A DNA stretch of 17,694 bases from Pseudomonadota bacterium (GTDB lineage: Bacteria; Pseudomonadota; Gammaproteobacteria; Burkholderiales; Burkholderiaceae_C): positions 1-17,694 of the forward strand of contig JAJZHS010000014.1 in assembly GCA_021798395.1 (NCBI GenBank). The letters are read 5' to 3'. Below are positions 1 through 6,236 of this stretch, piece by piece. The notes beneath the pieces are model-generated. The model was not told the origin of the DNA and did not search any database. It saw only the letters and a program-made list of their open reading frames with translations. Within the stretch, counting starts at the first letter, position 1, and each line of letters begins with the position of its first letter. The translations under genes and the position numbers were made by a program.

Positions 1-138
1 GGCACCCGCATGGGCTCGGGCTGCGCCAGCGGCCACGGCGTGTGCGGGCTGTCGCGGCTGTCGCTGCGCTCGGCGGTCGCGGTGGCCGTCTTCATGGGCT
101 GCGCCATCGTCACCGCGACTGTCTTGCACGCCCACTGA
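1..138 (+). CDS. YeeE/YedE family transporter subunit, C-terminal fragment
   Basis: This is the last 45 codons of a membrane protein whose 5' end lies outside the window; it ends at TGA 136-138. The visible part opens with a glycine/cysteine motif (GSGCASGHGVCGL, residues 5-17 of the fragment), the signature loop of the YeeE/YedE (DUF395) family, and then a hydrophobic helix rich in Val and Ala. Family members such as TsuA import thiosulfate or related sulfur compounds, with conserved cysteines lining the pathway. The next gene, 43 nt downstream, is the small partner of the same family, so this is the first half of a two-gene transporter. The family call rests on the motif and the pairing. 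The substrate cannot be read from a fragment. Confidence 0.8.
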   Translation, partial: GTRMGSGCASGHGVCGLSRLSLRSAVAVAVFMGCAIVTATVLHAH

Positions 139-169
139 CCCACAGCGTCAGCCGGTGTCCCGATCTCCC

Positions 170-175
170 AAGGAG
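170..175 (+). promoter_or_regulatory. Shine-Dalgarno site deciding the start of the small YeeE/YedE gene
   Basis: AAGGAG ends 6 nt before ATG 182. It supports that start over the in-frame upstream GTG at 155. Confidence 0.75.
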
Positions 176-181
176 CATGCC

Positions 182-616
182 ATGAACATCCTCGCATTCC
201 TCAGCGGCCTGGCCTTCGGCTTCGGCGTGCTGCTTTCGGGAATGACCGACGCGCACAAGGTGCTGGCGTTCCTCGACGTCAACGGCGCCTGGGATCCAAG
301 CCTGCTGCTGGTCATGGCCGCCGCGGTCGCCGTGGCCGCGCCGCCGCTGCAATGGGCCGGCCGCCGCGAGCGCGCGCTGCTGGGCGCGCCGGTCGCTTTC
401 CCGGCACGCTTCGGCATCACCCCCCAACTGCTCGCGGGCAGCGCGATCTTCGGCGTCGGCTGGGGCATCGACGGGCTGTGCCCTGGCCCATCGCTGGCCA
501 TGCTCGGCGCGCAGACCTGGCAGGAGGCGCTGTTCTTCAGCGCCATGCTCGGCGGCATGCTCGGCTTCGAGGCCTGGCAGCGCCGCGGCCTGCGCCGCCC
601 GGCGATCGCGCGCTGA
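182..616 (+). CDS. YeeE/YedE-type small membrane protein (DUF6691 family), partner of preceding gene
   Basis: A 144-residue integral membrane protein. It has a hydrophobic N-terminal helix (residues 1-20) with the LSGLAFGFGVLLSGM signature, a second helix at about 40-57, and a third region around GSAIFGVGWGIDGLCPGPS (about 95-113) with a single conserved cysteine in GLCPGPS. These are hallmarks of the second half of split YeeE/YedE transporters, thought to move thiosulfate, sulfide or another sulfur species through the inner membrane. ATG 182 is chosen because AAGGAG (170-175) lies 6 nt upstream; an in-frame GTG at 155 would give nine extra polar residues and swallow this site. It is probably co-transcribed with the preceding fragment. 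A role in sulfur uptake fits the sulfur genes at the far end of the window, but the substrate is inferred. Confidence 0.85.
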   Translation: MNILAFLSGLAFGFGVLLSGMTDAHKVLAFLDVNGAWDPSLLLVMAAAVAVAAPPLQWAGRRERALLGAPVAFPARFGITPQLLAGSAIFGVGWGIDGLCPGPSLAMLGAQTWQEALFFSAMLGGMLGFEAWQRRGLRRPAIAR

Positions 617-640
617 GGCCGCGCGCGGGCGCGACCGCGC

Positions 641-2254
641 TCAGTCGCCCTGCATCAACTGCGCGCGCAAGCGGTTCTTCAGCATCTTGCCGGTGGCGCC
701 CAGCGGGATCGATTCGACGAACTGCACGTCGTCGGGGATCCACCACTTGGCCACTTTGCCTTCATAGAAGGCCAGCATTTCGGCCGCGTCGAGCTGCGCG
801 CCCGGCTTGCGCACGACGACCAGCAGCGGGCGCTCGTCCCACTTCGGGTGCGGCATCGCCACGCACGCGGCCATCGCCACTGCCGGGTGGGCCATGGCGA
901 TGTTCTCGATGTCGATCGAGCTGATCCATTCCCCGCCCGACTTGATCACGTCCTTGCTGCGGTCGGCGATGTGCACGTAGCCGTCGGCGTCGATGGTGAC
1001 CACGTCGCCGGTCGGGAACCAGCCGTCGCGCAATGGGCTGGGCAGGCCCGAACGGTAGTAATCGGCCATGATCCACGGCCCGCGCACCAGCAGTTCGCCC
1101 ATCGATTTGCCGTCCCACGGCAGGTCGGTGCCGTCGGCGTCGACCACGCGCACGTCGACGCCGAACAGCGGCCTGCCCTGCGTGACCTGCACCGCCAGCC
1201 GCTGCTCGGCGGACAGCGCCAGGTGCTTGTTCTTCAGCGTGCAGAGCGTTCCCAAAGGGCTCATCTCGGTCATGCCCCAGCCGTGGCGGACCTCGACTCC
1301 CCAGCGGTCTTGAAAGGTCTGGATCATCACCGGAGGCGCCGCGGCGCCTCCGATCAGCACGCTGCGCAGCGCTTGCGGCTTGCGGCCTTCGAGCTGCATC
1401 TGGTTGAGCAGGCCGAGCCAGATGGTCGGCACCCCGGCGGCGAAGGTCACGTTCTCGGCGTCCATCAGCGCGAACAGCGAGGCGCCGTCGAGCGCCGGAC
1501 CCGGCATCACCAGCTTGCTGCCGACCAGCGCCGCGACGTACGGGACGCCCCAGGCGTTGACGTGGAACATCGGCACAACCGGCAGCACGGCGTCGCGCGC
1601 GGCCGCGTTCATCACGTCGGGCAGCGCCGCGGCGTAGGCGTGCAGCAGGGTCGAGCGGTGGCTGTACAGCACCGCCTTCGGGTCGCCGGTGGTGCCGCTC
1701 GTGTAGCACATCGACGACGCCAGGTTTTCGTCGAACCGCGGCCACACGTACAGGTCGTCCTGCGCCTTCAGCAGGTCTTCGTAGGCCACGGCGCCGGGCA
1801 GGTCGCGCAGCGCCTCGGGAACCGCGTCGGCCAGGGCGATCCACGCGCGCACGCTGGGGCAGCGCGGCGCCACGGCCTGGATGATCGGAACGAAACTCAG
1901 GTCGAAGGCCAGCGCGCGGTCCTCGGCGTGGTTGATCATCCACGCGATCTGGTCGACGTGCAGCCGCGGGTTCAAGGTGTGCAGCACGCGCGCGCTGCCC
2001 GACACGCCGTAGTACAGCTCGAGGTGGCGGTAGCCGTTCCAGGCCAGCGTGCCGACGCGTTCGCCGGCCGCGATCTCGAGCGCATCGAGCACGCGCGCGA
2101 CGCGACGCGCACGCCGCTCCACCGTGGCGTAATCGCTGCGATGCACGTCGCCTTCGACGCGCCGCGAAACGATTTCGGTGTCGCCGTGGAAACGCGCGGC
2201 GGATGCGATCAATCCGGAAATCAGCAAACCGTGCTGCTGCATCAATCCATTCAT
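641..2254 (-). CDS. AMP-binding acyl-CoA synthetase (medium/long-chain fatty acid or DmdB-like acid-CoA ligase)
   Basis: A 537-residue enzyme of the ANL (adenylate-forming) superfamily. It activates a carboxylic acid with ATP to an acyl-adenylate and transfers it to CoA. Visible motifs: the phosphate-binding loop YTSGTTGDPK (184-193), the adenine-binding GWGMTE (325-330), the TGD motif (415-417) with the hinge region DRSKDVIKSGGEW (431-443), and the C-terminal catalytic lysine in GATGKM (K523). Length and motif spacing match the cytosolic FadD/DmdB-like branch. ATG 2254 is chosen because GAGGAGAT lies just upstream; the frame stays open far beyond this, but that extension runs antisense through fdxA and has no family similarity. 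It is transcribed divergently from fdxA and convergently with the YeeE/YedE pair. The acyl substrate cannot be assigned from sequence alone. Confidence 0.93.
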   Translation of the reverse strand: MNGLMQQHGLLISGLIASAARFHGDTEIVSRRVEGDVHRSDYATVERRARRVARVLDALEIAAGERVGTLAWNGYRHLELYYGVSGSARVLHTLNPRLHVDQIAWMINHAEDRALAFDLSFVPIIQAVAPRCPSVRAWIALADAVPEALRDLPGAVAYEDLLKAQDDLYVWPRFDENLASSMCYTSGTTGDPKAVLYSHRSTLLHAYAAALPDVMNAAARDAVLPVVPMFHVNAWGVPYVAALVGSKLVMPGPALDGASLFALMDAENVTFAAGVPTIWLGLLNQMQLEGRKPQALRSVLIGGAAAPPVMIQTFQDRWGVEVRHGWGMTEMSPLGTLCTLKNKHLALSAEQRLAVQVTQGRPLFGVDVRVVDADGTDLPWDGKSMGELLVRGPWIMADYYRSGLPSPLRDGWFPTGDVVTIDADGYVHIADRSKDVIKSGGEWISSIDIENIAMAHPAVAMAACVAMPHPKWDERPLLVVVRKPGAQLDAAEMLAFYEGKVAKWWIPDDVQFVESIPLGATGKMLKNRLRAQLMQGD

Positions 2255-2444
2255 CGGGATCTCCTCGTCGCTGGCGCGGTCGATTCCGCGCTCGATTGGC
2301 GTCATACTGTACACGGGGGCGCCGCGGGCACCGCGCACGCGGCCGAGCCCCTGATCGTCCGCGGGCTTGACATGCGGCAAAAGGCGCGGATGCGCCGGCT
2401 CCTTACAATAGCCGTTTTTTCGCATCCAGAACACAGGCACAACG
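2255..2444. promoter_or_regulatory. Divergent intergenic region between acyl-CoA synthetase and fdxA
   Basis: A 190-nt gap between divergent starts that must hold promoters for both sides. On the plus strand TACAAT (2404-2409) lies 36 nt before the fdxA ATG and resembles a -10 hexamer, in a locally AT-richer patch followed by a run of six T. A TTGACA occurs at 2367-2372, but it is 31 nt from that hexamer, too far for a standard sigma-70 pair. On the minus strand TACAGT lies at about 2308-2313. No clear operator palindrome is seen. The promoter positions are guesses. Confidence 0.35.
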
Positions 2445-2768
2445 ATGACTTTTGTCGTGACCGAAAATTGCATCCGCTGCAAGTTCACCGACTGCGTGGA
2501 CGTGTGCCCGGTCGATTGTTTTCGCGAGGGGCCGAACTTCCTCATCATCGACCCCGACGAATGCATCGACTGCGCGGTTTGCGTGCCGGAATGCCCGGCC
2601 AATGCGATTTTCGCGGAAGAAGACGTCCCGGCCGCGCAACGCGCGTTCACCGCATTGAACGCCGAACTCGCCAAGCAGTGGCCGAGCATCACCCGGCGCA
2701 AGCCCGCGTTGCCCGACGCCGAGGAATGGAACGGCAGGGACGGCAAGCTCGCGCTGCTGCAACGCTGA
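2445..2768 (+). CDS. fdxA: FdxA-type 7Fe ferredoxin (3Fe-4S/4Fe-4S)
   Basis: A 107-residue soluble electron carrier. The N-terminal half has two iron-sulfur binding segments: CIRCKFTDCVDVCPVDC (from residue 9) and CIDCAVCVPECP (from about residue 40). The first carries the spacing typical of seven-iron ferredoxins, in which one cluster is 3Fe-4S. The C-terminal extension (about 60-107), with a conserved tryptophan-rich stretch around KQWPSI and EEWNG, is characteristic of the proteobacterial FdxA family, and the full length matches. It is followed after 13 nt by a ferredoxin-NADP reductase, so the two very likely form an operon and a working pair, exchanging electrons between NADPH and ferredoxin-dependent enzymes. 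No strong ribosome binding site precedes the ATG, but the cysteine motif begins only eight residues in, leaving little room for another start. Confidence 0.95.
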   Translation: MTFVVTENCIRCKFTDCVDVCPVDCFREGPNFLIIDPDECIDCAVCVPECPANAIFAEEDVPAAQRAFTALNAELAKQWPSITRRKPALPDAEEWNGRDGKLALLQR

Positions 2769-2781
2769 GCAAGCCGCCGCG

Positions 2782-3900
2782 ATGGATCGTTCGATGGACA
2801 TGCAAACCGCCCTGCCCCCTTCGCAACCGGCGCTGGGCGCCGGCGGCGCGCCGATCGAAGCCGACGCGGTGATCGTCGGCGCCGGCCCCGTGGGGCTGTT
2901 CCAGGTGTTCGAGCTTGGGTTGCTCGACATCAAGGCGCACGTCGTCGACAGCCTGCCGCACCTGGGCGGGCAGTGCATCGAGCTGTACCCGGACAAGCCG
3001 ATCTACGACATTCCGGCGGTTCCGGTGTGCACCGGGCAGGAGCTGACCGACAACCTGCTCAAGCAGATCGAGCCGTTCCACCCCACGTTCCACCTCGGCC
3101 AGGACGTGGTCGAGCTGGGCCGGCGCGACGACGGGCGCTTCGACCTGGCGACCTCGCGGGGGACGCGGTTCGTCGCCAGGACGGTGTTCATCGCCGCCGG
3201 CGTGGGCAGTTTCCAGCCGCGCACGCTGAAGGTCGACGGGCTGGACGCGTTCGACGGCACGCAGCTGTTCTACCGGGTCAAGGACCCGCTGCTGTTCAAG
3301 GACAGGAACTTGGTGGTGGTCGGCGGCGGCGACTCGGCGCTGGACTGGGCGCTGCATTTCGCCACCCACGCCGAGCACCGTGCCGAGAGCGTCACCCTGC
3401 TGCACCGGCGCGACGGTTTCCGCGCGGCGCCGGCGTCGGTGGCCAGGATGCACGCGCTGTGCGAGCGGCTGGAGATGCAGTTTCTGGTCGGGCAGATCAC
3501 CGCTTGCGAGGTCGGCGGCGACGGGCGTCTGGCCGGGGTGAAGGTCACCGGAGGCGACGGCGTCACGCGCAGGCTGCCGCTGGACATGCTGCTGGTGTTC
3601 TTCGGCCTGAGCCCCAAGCTGGGGCCGATCGCCGACTGGGGGCTGGCGCTGGAGCGTCGCCAGCTCGTGGTCGACACCGAGAAGTTCGAGACCAGCGTGC
3701 CGGGGATTTTCGCCGTCGGCGACATCAACACCTACCCCGGCAAGAAGAAGCTGATCCTGTCGGGGTTCCACGAAGCGGCGCTGGCCGCGTTCGGCGCCGC
3801 GCCGTACGTGTTCCCGGAGAAGAAGATCCACCTGCAGTACACGACGACCAGTCCCAAGCTGCACAAGGCGCTCGGCGTCGATACCCCGGTGTTCGACTGA
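2782..3900 (+). CDS. Ferredoxin--NADP(+) reductase, thioredoxin-reductase-like type
   Basis: A 372-residue FAD flavoprotein transferring electrons between NADPH and ferredoxin. It has an N-terminal FAD Rossmann motif (GAGPVG, 33-38), the LGGQC-ELYPDKPIYDIP segment (61-79) typical of this class, a second dinucleotide motif for NADPH (GGGDSA, 181-186), and a C-terminal FAD-contacting stretch (FAVGDINTYPGKKKLI). The redox CxxC of true thioredoxin reductases is absent at the usual place between GGGDSA and the following strand, which separates it from TrxB and fits the YumC-like FNR class. ATG 2782 lacks a clear ribosome binding site; in-frame ATGs at 2794 and 2800 would drop only a few non-conserved residues. 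It lies 13 nt after fdxA, its likely partner, and ends convergent with lldD. Confidence 0.93.
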   Translation: MDRSMDMQTALPPSQPALGAGGAPIEADAVIVGAGPVGLFQVFELGLLDIKAHVVDSLPHLGGQCIELYPDKPIYDIPAVPVCTGQELTDNLLKQIEPFHPTFHLGQDVVELGRRDDGRFDLATSRGTRFVARTVFIAAGVGSFQPRTLKVDGLDAFDGTQLFYRVKDPLLFKDRNLVVVGGGDSALDWALHFATHAEHRAESVTLLHRRDGFRAAPASVARMHALCERLEMQFLVGQITACEVGGDGRLAGVKVTGGDGVTRRLPLDMLLVFFGLSPKLGPIADWGLALERRQLVVDTEKFETSVPGIFAVGDINTYPGKKKLILSGFHEAALAAFGAAPYVFPEKKIHLQYTTTSPKLHKALGVDTPVFD

Positions 3901-3914
3901 AGCCGCGGCGCGCA

Positions 3915-3933
3915 CGCCGGATCGCACCCGGCG
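3915..3933. terminator. Possible bidirectional hairpin between convergent FNR and lldD genes
   Basis: CGCCGG (3915-3920) and CCGGCG (3928-3933) form a 6-bp perfect inverted repeat with a 7-nt loop in the 49-nt gap between two convergent stop codons. No T-run follows on either strand, so it is a weak candidate for an intrinsic terminator. It could instead protect mRNA 3' ends. Confidence 0.3.
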
Positions 3934-3949
3934 CGCGCGGCGGCGTGGG

Positions 3950-5089
3950 TCAGCGGCCGAGCAGCACCGAGCGGTCGACTTGGTTCAAGTCCGTGTAGCC
4001 GCAGAAGGCCATGGTCAGGTCAAGTTCGCGCTGGATGATTTCCAGCGCGCGGGTCACGCCGGCTTCGCCCATCGCTCCCAGGCCGTAGAGGAAGGCGCGG
4101 CCGATCAGGGTGCCGCGCGCGCCCAGCGCGACGGCCTTGAACACGTCCTGGCCGCTGCGGATTCCGCCGTCGAGCCAGACCTCGATGTCGCGCCCGACCG
4201 CGTCGACGATGGCCGGCAGCGCGGCGATCGAGCTCGGCGCGCCGTCGAGCTGGCGCCCGCCGTGGTTCGAGACGATCAGCGCGTCGGCGCCGCTGGCCAC
4301 CGCCAGCCGCGCGTCCTCGGCGTCCATCACCCCCTTGAGGATCAGCTTGCCGCCCCACTGCTGCCTGATCCACTCCACGTCGCGCCAGCTCAGGCTCGGG
4401 TCGAACTGCTGCGCGGTCCATTCCGACAGCGAGCCCATGTCGTCAACGCCCTTGACGTGGCCGACGATGTTGCCGAACTGCCGCCGGCGGGTGCCGAGCA
4501 TGCCCAGCGCCCAGCGCGGCTTGAAGGCGATGTTGATCAGGTTGGCGAGCGTCGGCTTGGGCGGCGCCGACAGGCCGTTTTTCAGGTCCTTGTGCCGCTG
4601 GCCGAGAATCTGCAGGTCGAGGGTCAGCATCAGCGCCGAGCAGTTCGCCGCCTTGGCGCGCGCGATCAGGTCGGCGATGAATCCGCGGTCGCGCATCACA
4701 TAGAGCTGGAACCAGAACGGCGCCGGGCTGTGCGCGGCCACGTCCTCGATCGAGCAGATGCTCATGGTCGACAGCGTGAACGGCACGCCGAAGCTGGCCG
4801 CGGCGCGCGCGGCGAGGATCTCGCCGTCGGCGTGCTGCATGCCGGTGAGGCCGGTCGGCGCCAGCGCCACCGGCATCGCCACCTCCTCGCCGAGCATGCG
4901 GCCGCGCACGCTGCGGCGGTCGATGTCGACCGCCACGCGCTGGCGCAGCTTGAGGGCGGCGAAATCGGCTTCGTTGGCGCGGTAGGTGCTTTCGGTCCAC
5001 GACCCCGAGTCGGCGTAGTCGTAGAACATCCGCGGCACGCGCCGCCTGGCCAGCACGCGCAGGTCCTCGATGCAGGTGATCACGCTCAT
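3950..5089 (-). CDS. lldD: FMN-dependent L-lactate dehydrogenase (alpha-hydroxy acid oxidase family)
   Basis: A 379-residue TIM-barrel flavoenzyme oxidising L-lactate (or a close 2-hydroxy acid) to pyruvate and passing electrons to the respiratory quinone pool at the inner face of the membrane. Family residues are in place: Tyr24 in FYDYADSGS, a substrate-binding Tyr130 in FQLY, Lys252 in LILKGV, the catalytic SNHGGRQLDG (His276, Arg279), and the FMN-phosphate motif DGGIRSGQDV (308-317). Length matches bacterial LldD. The ATG at 5089 follows a GGAGGA ribosome binding site at about 5094-5100. Upstream and divergent is a GntR/FadR-type regulator, and the gap carries two operators, so lactate-responsive repression is likely. 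No lactate permease gene is in the window. Glycolate or mandelate relatives share these residues; regulator context favours lactate. Confidence 0.9.
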   Translation of the reverse strand: MSVITCIEDLRVLARRRVPRMFYDYADSGSWTESTYRANEADFAALKLRQRVAVDIDRRSVRGRMLGEEVAMPVALAPTGLTGMQHADGEILAARAAASFGVPFTLSTMSICSIEDVAAHSPAPFWFQLYVMRDRGFIADLIARAKAANCSALMLTLDLQILGQRHKDLKNGLSAPPKPTLANLINIAFKPRWALGMLGTRRRQFGNIVGHVKGVDDMGSLSEWTAQQFDPSLSWRDVEWIRQQWGGKLILKGVMDAEDARLAVASGADALIVSNHGGRQLDGAPSSIAALPAIVDAVGRDIEVWLDGGIRSGQDVFKAVALGARGTLIGRAFLYGLGAMGEAGVTRALEIIQRELDLTMAFCGYTDLNQVDRSVLLGR

Positions 5090-5270
5090 GCCATTCCTCC
5101 CCGTGGTCGTTGTCTCGATGCGACGGCTGCGTCGGGATCGTTCACGCCGGCACGTCGTGCCGCGGCCCCCGTTCCGACCGTGGCGACTCCGGTGGCGTTA
5201 TTGTGCGGCGAGATCGCCGCGCCCGACACGCAGTCGACGGCCATGGTCAGCCTCGCTGTTCCCGGGTTTG

Positions 5271-5294
5271 CGCCCGGCCCGCCCGGGCCGGGTG
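5271..5294 (-). promoter_or_regulatory. Strong GC hairpin in the presumed lldD leader
   Basis: CCCGGCCC (5273-5280) and GGGCCGGG (5285-5292) are perfectly inverted around a 4-nt loop. A G-T wobble and one further C-G pair extend the stem to 10 bp (5271-5294). It lies between the promoter-proximal operator and the lldD start. No T-run follows in the lldD direction, so it does not look like a simple intrinsic terminator. Confidence 0.45.
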
Positions 5295-5327
5295 CCGGAT
5301 TCAGCCCGTCGCGCATAACTGGATAAA

Positions 5328-5338
5328 TGGTCCGACCA
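5328..5338. promoter_or_regulatory. Operator 1, FadR/LldR-type palindrome
   Basis: TGGTCCGACCA is a perfect inverted repeat about one central base, extended by one more pair (A5327/T5339). It fits the TNGTNNNACNA consensus established for FadR-subfamily GntR regulators. The regulator encoded next door belongs to that subfamily. It repeats almost exactly at 5431-5441. Confidence 0.8.
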
Positions 5339-5430
5339 TGGACAACCATGAGAAGACGGCCCTTCGATACAGTCAAGATGGACGCGGACAAGGCGGTGGA
5401 TTTCGTTGTATTTACGTGGCAGAATGCAAG

Positions 5431-5441
5431 TGGTCTGACCA
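5431..5441. promoter_or_regulatory. Operator 2, FadR/LldR-type palindrome
   Basis: TGGTCTGACCA is a perfect inverted repeat differing from operator 1 only at the central base. It lies 21 nt before the regulator start codon, where bound protein would block transcription or early elongation of the regulator's own gene, consistent with autoregulation. Confidence 0.8.
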
Positions 5442-5462
5442 AGAACGAAAGAAAGGCAGGGC

Positions 5463-6212
5463 ATGGAAGTCGTCCGGCTGTCCGATACGATCGCCAGCGA
5501 TCTGGAAAAACGCATTCTCGAGGGGTCGCTGCGCCCGGGCGAGCGGCTGCCCGGCGAGCGCGAGCTCGCCGCCGAGCTCGGCGTGTCGCGGCCGTCGCTG
5601 CGCGAGGCTCTGCAGAAGCTGGCGTCGAAGGGTCTGGTGCGCACCCGGCAAGGAGGCGGCACCGTGGTCACCGACCGGCTGCAGGCCGGCTTCATCGACC
5701 CGTGGCGCGACATGCTCAGCGGCCACCCGGGGCTGCAGCAGGACATGCTGGAATTCCGCTTCATGCTCGAGGCCGAGGCCGCGCGCCTGGCGGCCGAACG
5801 CGCCACCGCCGCCGACCTGGAGCAGGGCGACGCCGCGCACGCGGTGCTGGAAAACGCCTACGATCTCGACGACCTCGACGCCTGCGTGCATGCCGACGTG
5901 GCGTTCCACCAGAGCATCGCCGAAGCGTCGCACAACGCGCTGATCGCGCACCTGAACGCCAGCCTGCACCGGCTGGTGCACGACCACGTCGAGCGCAACC
6001 TGCGCTATCTGCACGGCCATCCGGCGCAATGGCGCGCGCTGCGCGAGCAGCACCGCGCCATCTGGCAGGACCTGCGCGCGCGCCACGCCGCGCACGCCGC
6101 CGATGCTGCGCGTCGGCACATCGAATTCGTCCGCGTGACGATGGAGCAGACCGCGCGCGAGGTCACGCGCGAACTCAGCGCGCGGCGGCGCGCGCAGACC
6201 GCGGGCGGCTGA
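5463..6212 (+). CDS. GntR-family (FadR subfamily, FCD domain) regulator, probable LldR-type lactate repressor
   Basis: A 249-residue DNA-binding regulator. The N-terminal winged helix-turn-helix (about 5-72) shows the GntR pattern LPGERELAAELGVSRPSLREAL (about 29-50) followed by the wing TRQGGGTVV. The C-terminal FCD ligand domain (about 90-230) is all helical, with the expected metal/ligand-binding acidic and histidine residues in HADVAFHQSIA and REQHRAIWQ. FadR-subfamily members of this build (LldR, PdhR, GlcC) bind short organic acids and release DNA. It is divergent from an L-lactate dehydrogenase, and two matching operators lie in the gap, so the simplest reading is lactate-responsive control of lldD and of itself. 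The ATG at 5463 is preceded by a purine-rich stretch (AAGAAAGGCAGGG) serving as a modest ribosome binding site. The inducer is inferred from the neighbour. Confidence 0.88.
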   Translation: MEVVRLSDTIASDLEKRILEGSLRPGERLPGERELAAELGVSRPSLREALQKLASKGLVRTRQGGGTVVTDRLQAGFIDPWRDMLSGHPGLQQDMLEFRFMLEAEAARLAAERATAADLEQGDAAHAVLENAYDLDDLDACVHADVAFHQSIAEASHNALIAHLNASLHRLVHDHVERNLRYLHGHPAQWRALREQHRAIWQDLRARHAAHAADAARRHIEFVRVTMEQTAREVTRELSARRRAQTAGG

Positions 6213-6234
6213 CGCCGGCCCGCGCCCGCCGGCG
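6213..6234. terminator. Possible bidirectional hairpin between convergent regulator and pirin genes
   Basis: CGCCGGC (6213-6219) and GCCGGCG (6228-6234) form a perfect 7-bp stem with an 8-nt loop. The hairpin fills the whole 24-nt gap between the two convergent stop codons. No T-run is present, so efficient Rho-independent termination is uncertain. Confidence 0.35.
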
Positions 6235-6236
6235 GG

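Larger units (their letters stand above)
5090..5462. promoter_or_regulatory. lldD-regulator divergent intergenic region (373 nt)
   Basis: This is the longest non-coding stretch in the window. It contains two palindromic operators (5328-5338 and 5431-5441) and an extensive GC hairpin (5271-5294). The part nearest the regulator (about 5310-5460) is clearly more AT-rich than its surroundings, as expected for promoters. On the minus strand TTGACT lies near 5373-5378, a possible -35 for lldD, with no convincing -10 partner. If transcription of lldD starts near the operators, its leader would be about 200 nt or more. No convincing protein-coding gene is seen. Confidence 0.6.

Noticed and set aside
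2367..2409. TTGACA (2367-2372) plus TACAAT (2404-2409) as a sigma-70 promoter for fdxA
   Set aside because: The spacer is 31 nt, far longer than the usual 16-18 nt. Only the TACAAT is kept as a weak candidate.
2255..2746. N-terminal extension of the acyl-CoA synthetase frame, to 701 codons
   Set aside because: It runs antisense through fdxA, has no family similarity, and a good ribosome binding site precedes the internal ATG at 2254.
848..2872. Long plus-strand open frame of 674 codons antisense to the acyl-CoA synthetase
   Set aside because: Its His/Arg/Val-rich, low-complexity translation is typical of a shadow frame in GC-rich DNA, and it also overlaps fdxA in another frame.
5086..5442. 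Minus-strand frame of up to 118 codons whose stop overlaps the lldD start (ATGA)
   Set aside because: It spans both operators and the GC hairpin, has no recognisable domain and a low-complexity Ala/Gly/Pro composition, and lacks a ribosome binding site at its ATGs. The overlap is probably chance, though a short leader peptide from about 5244 cannot be excluded.
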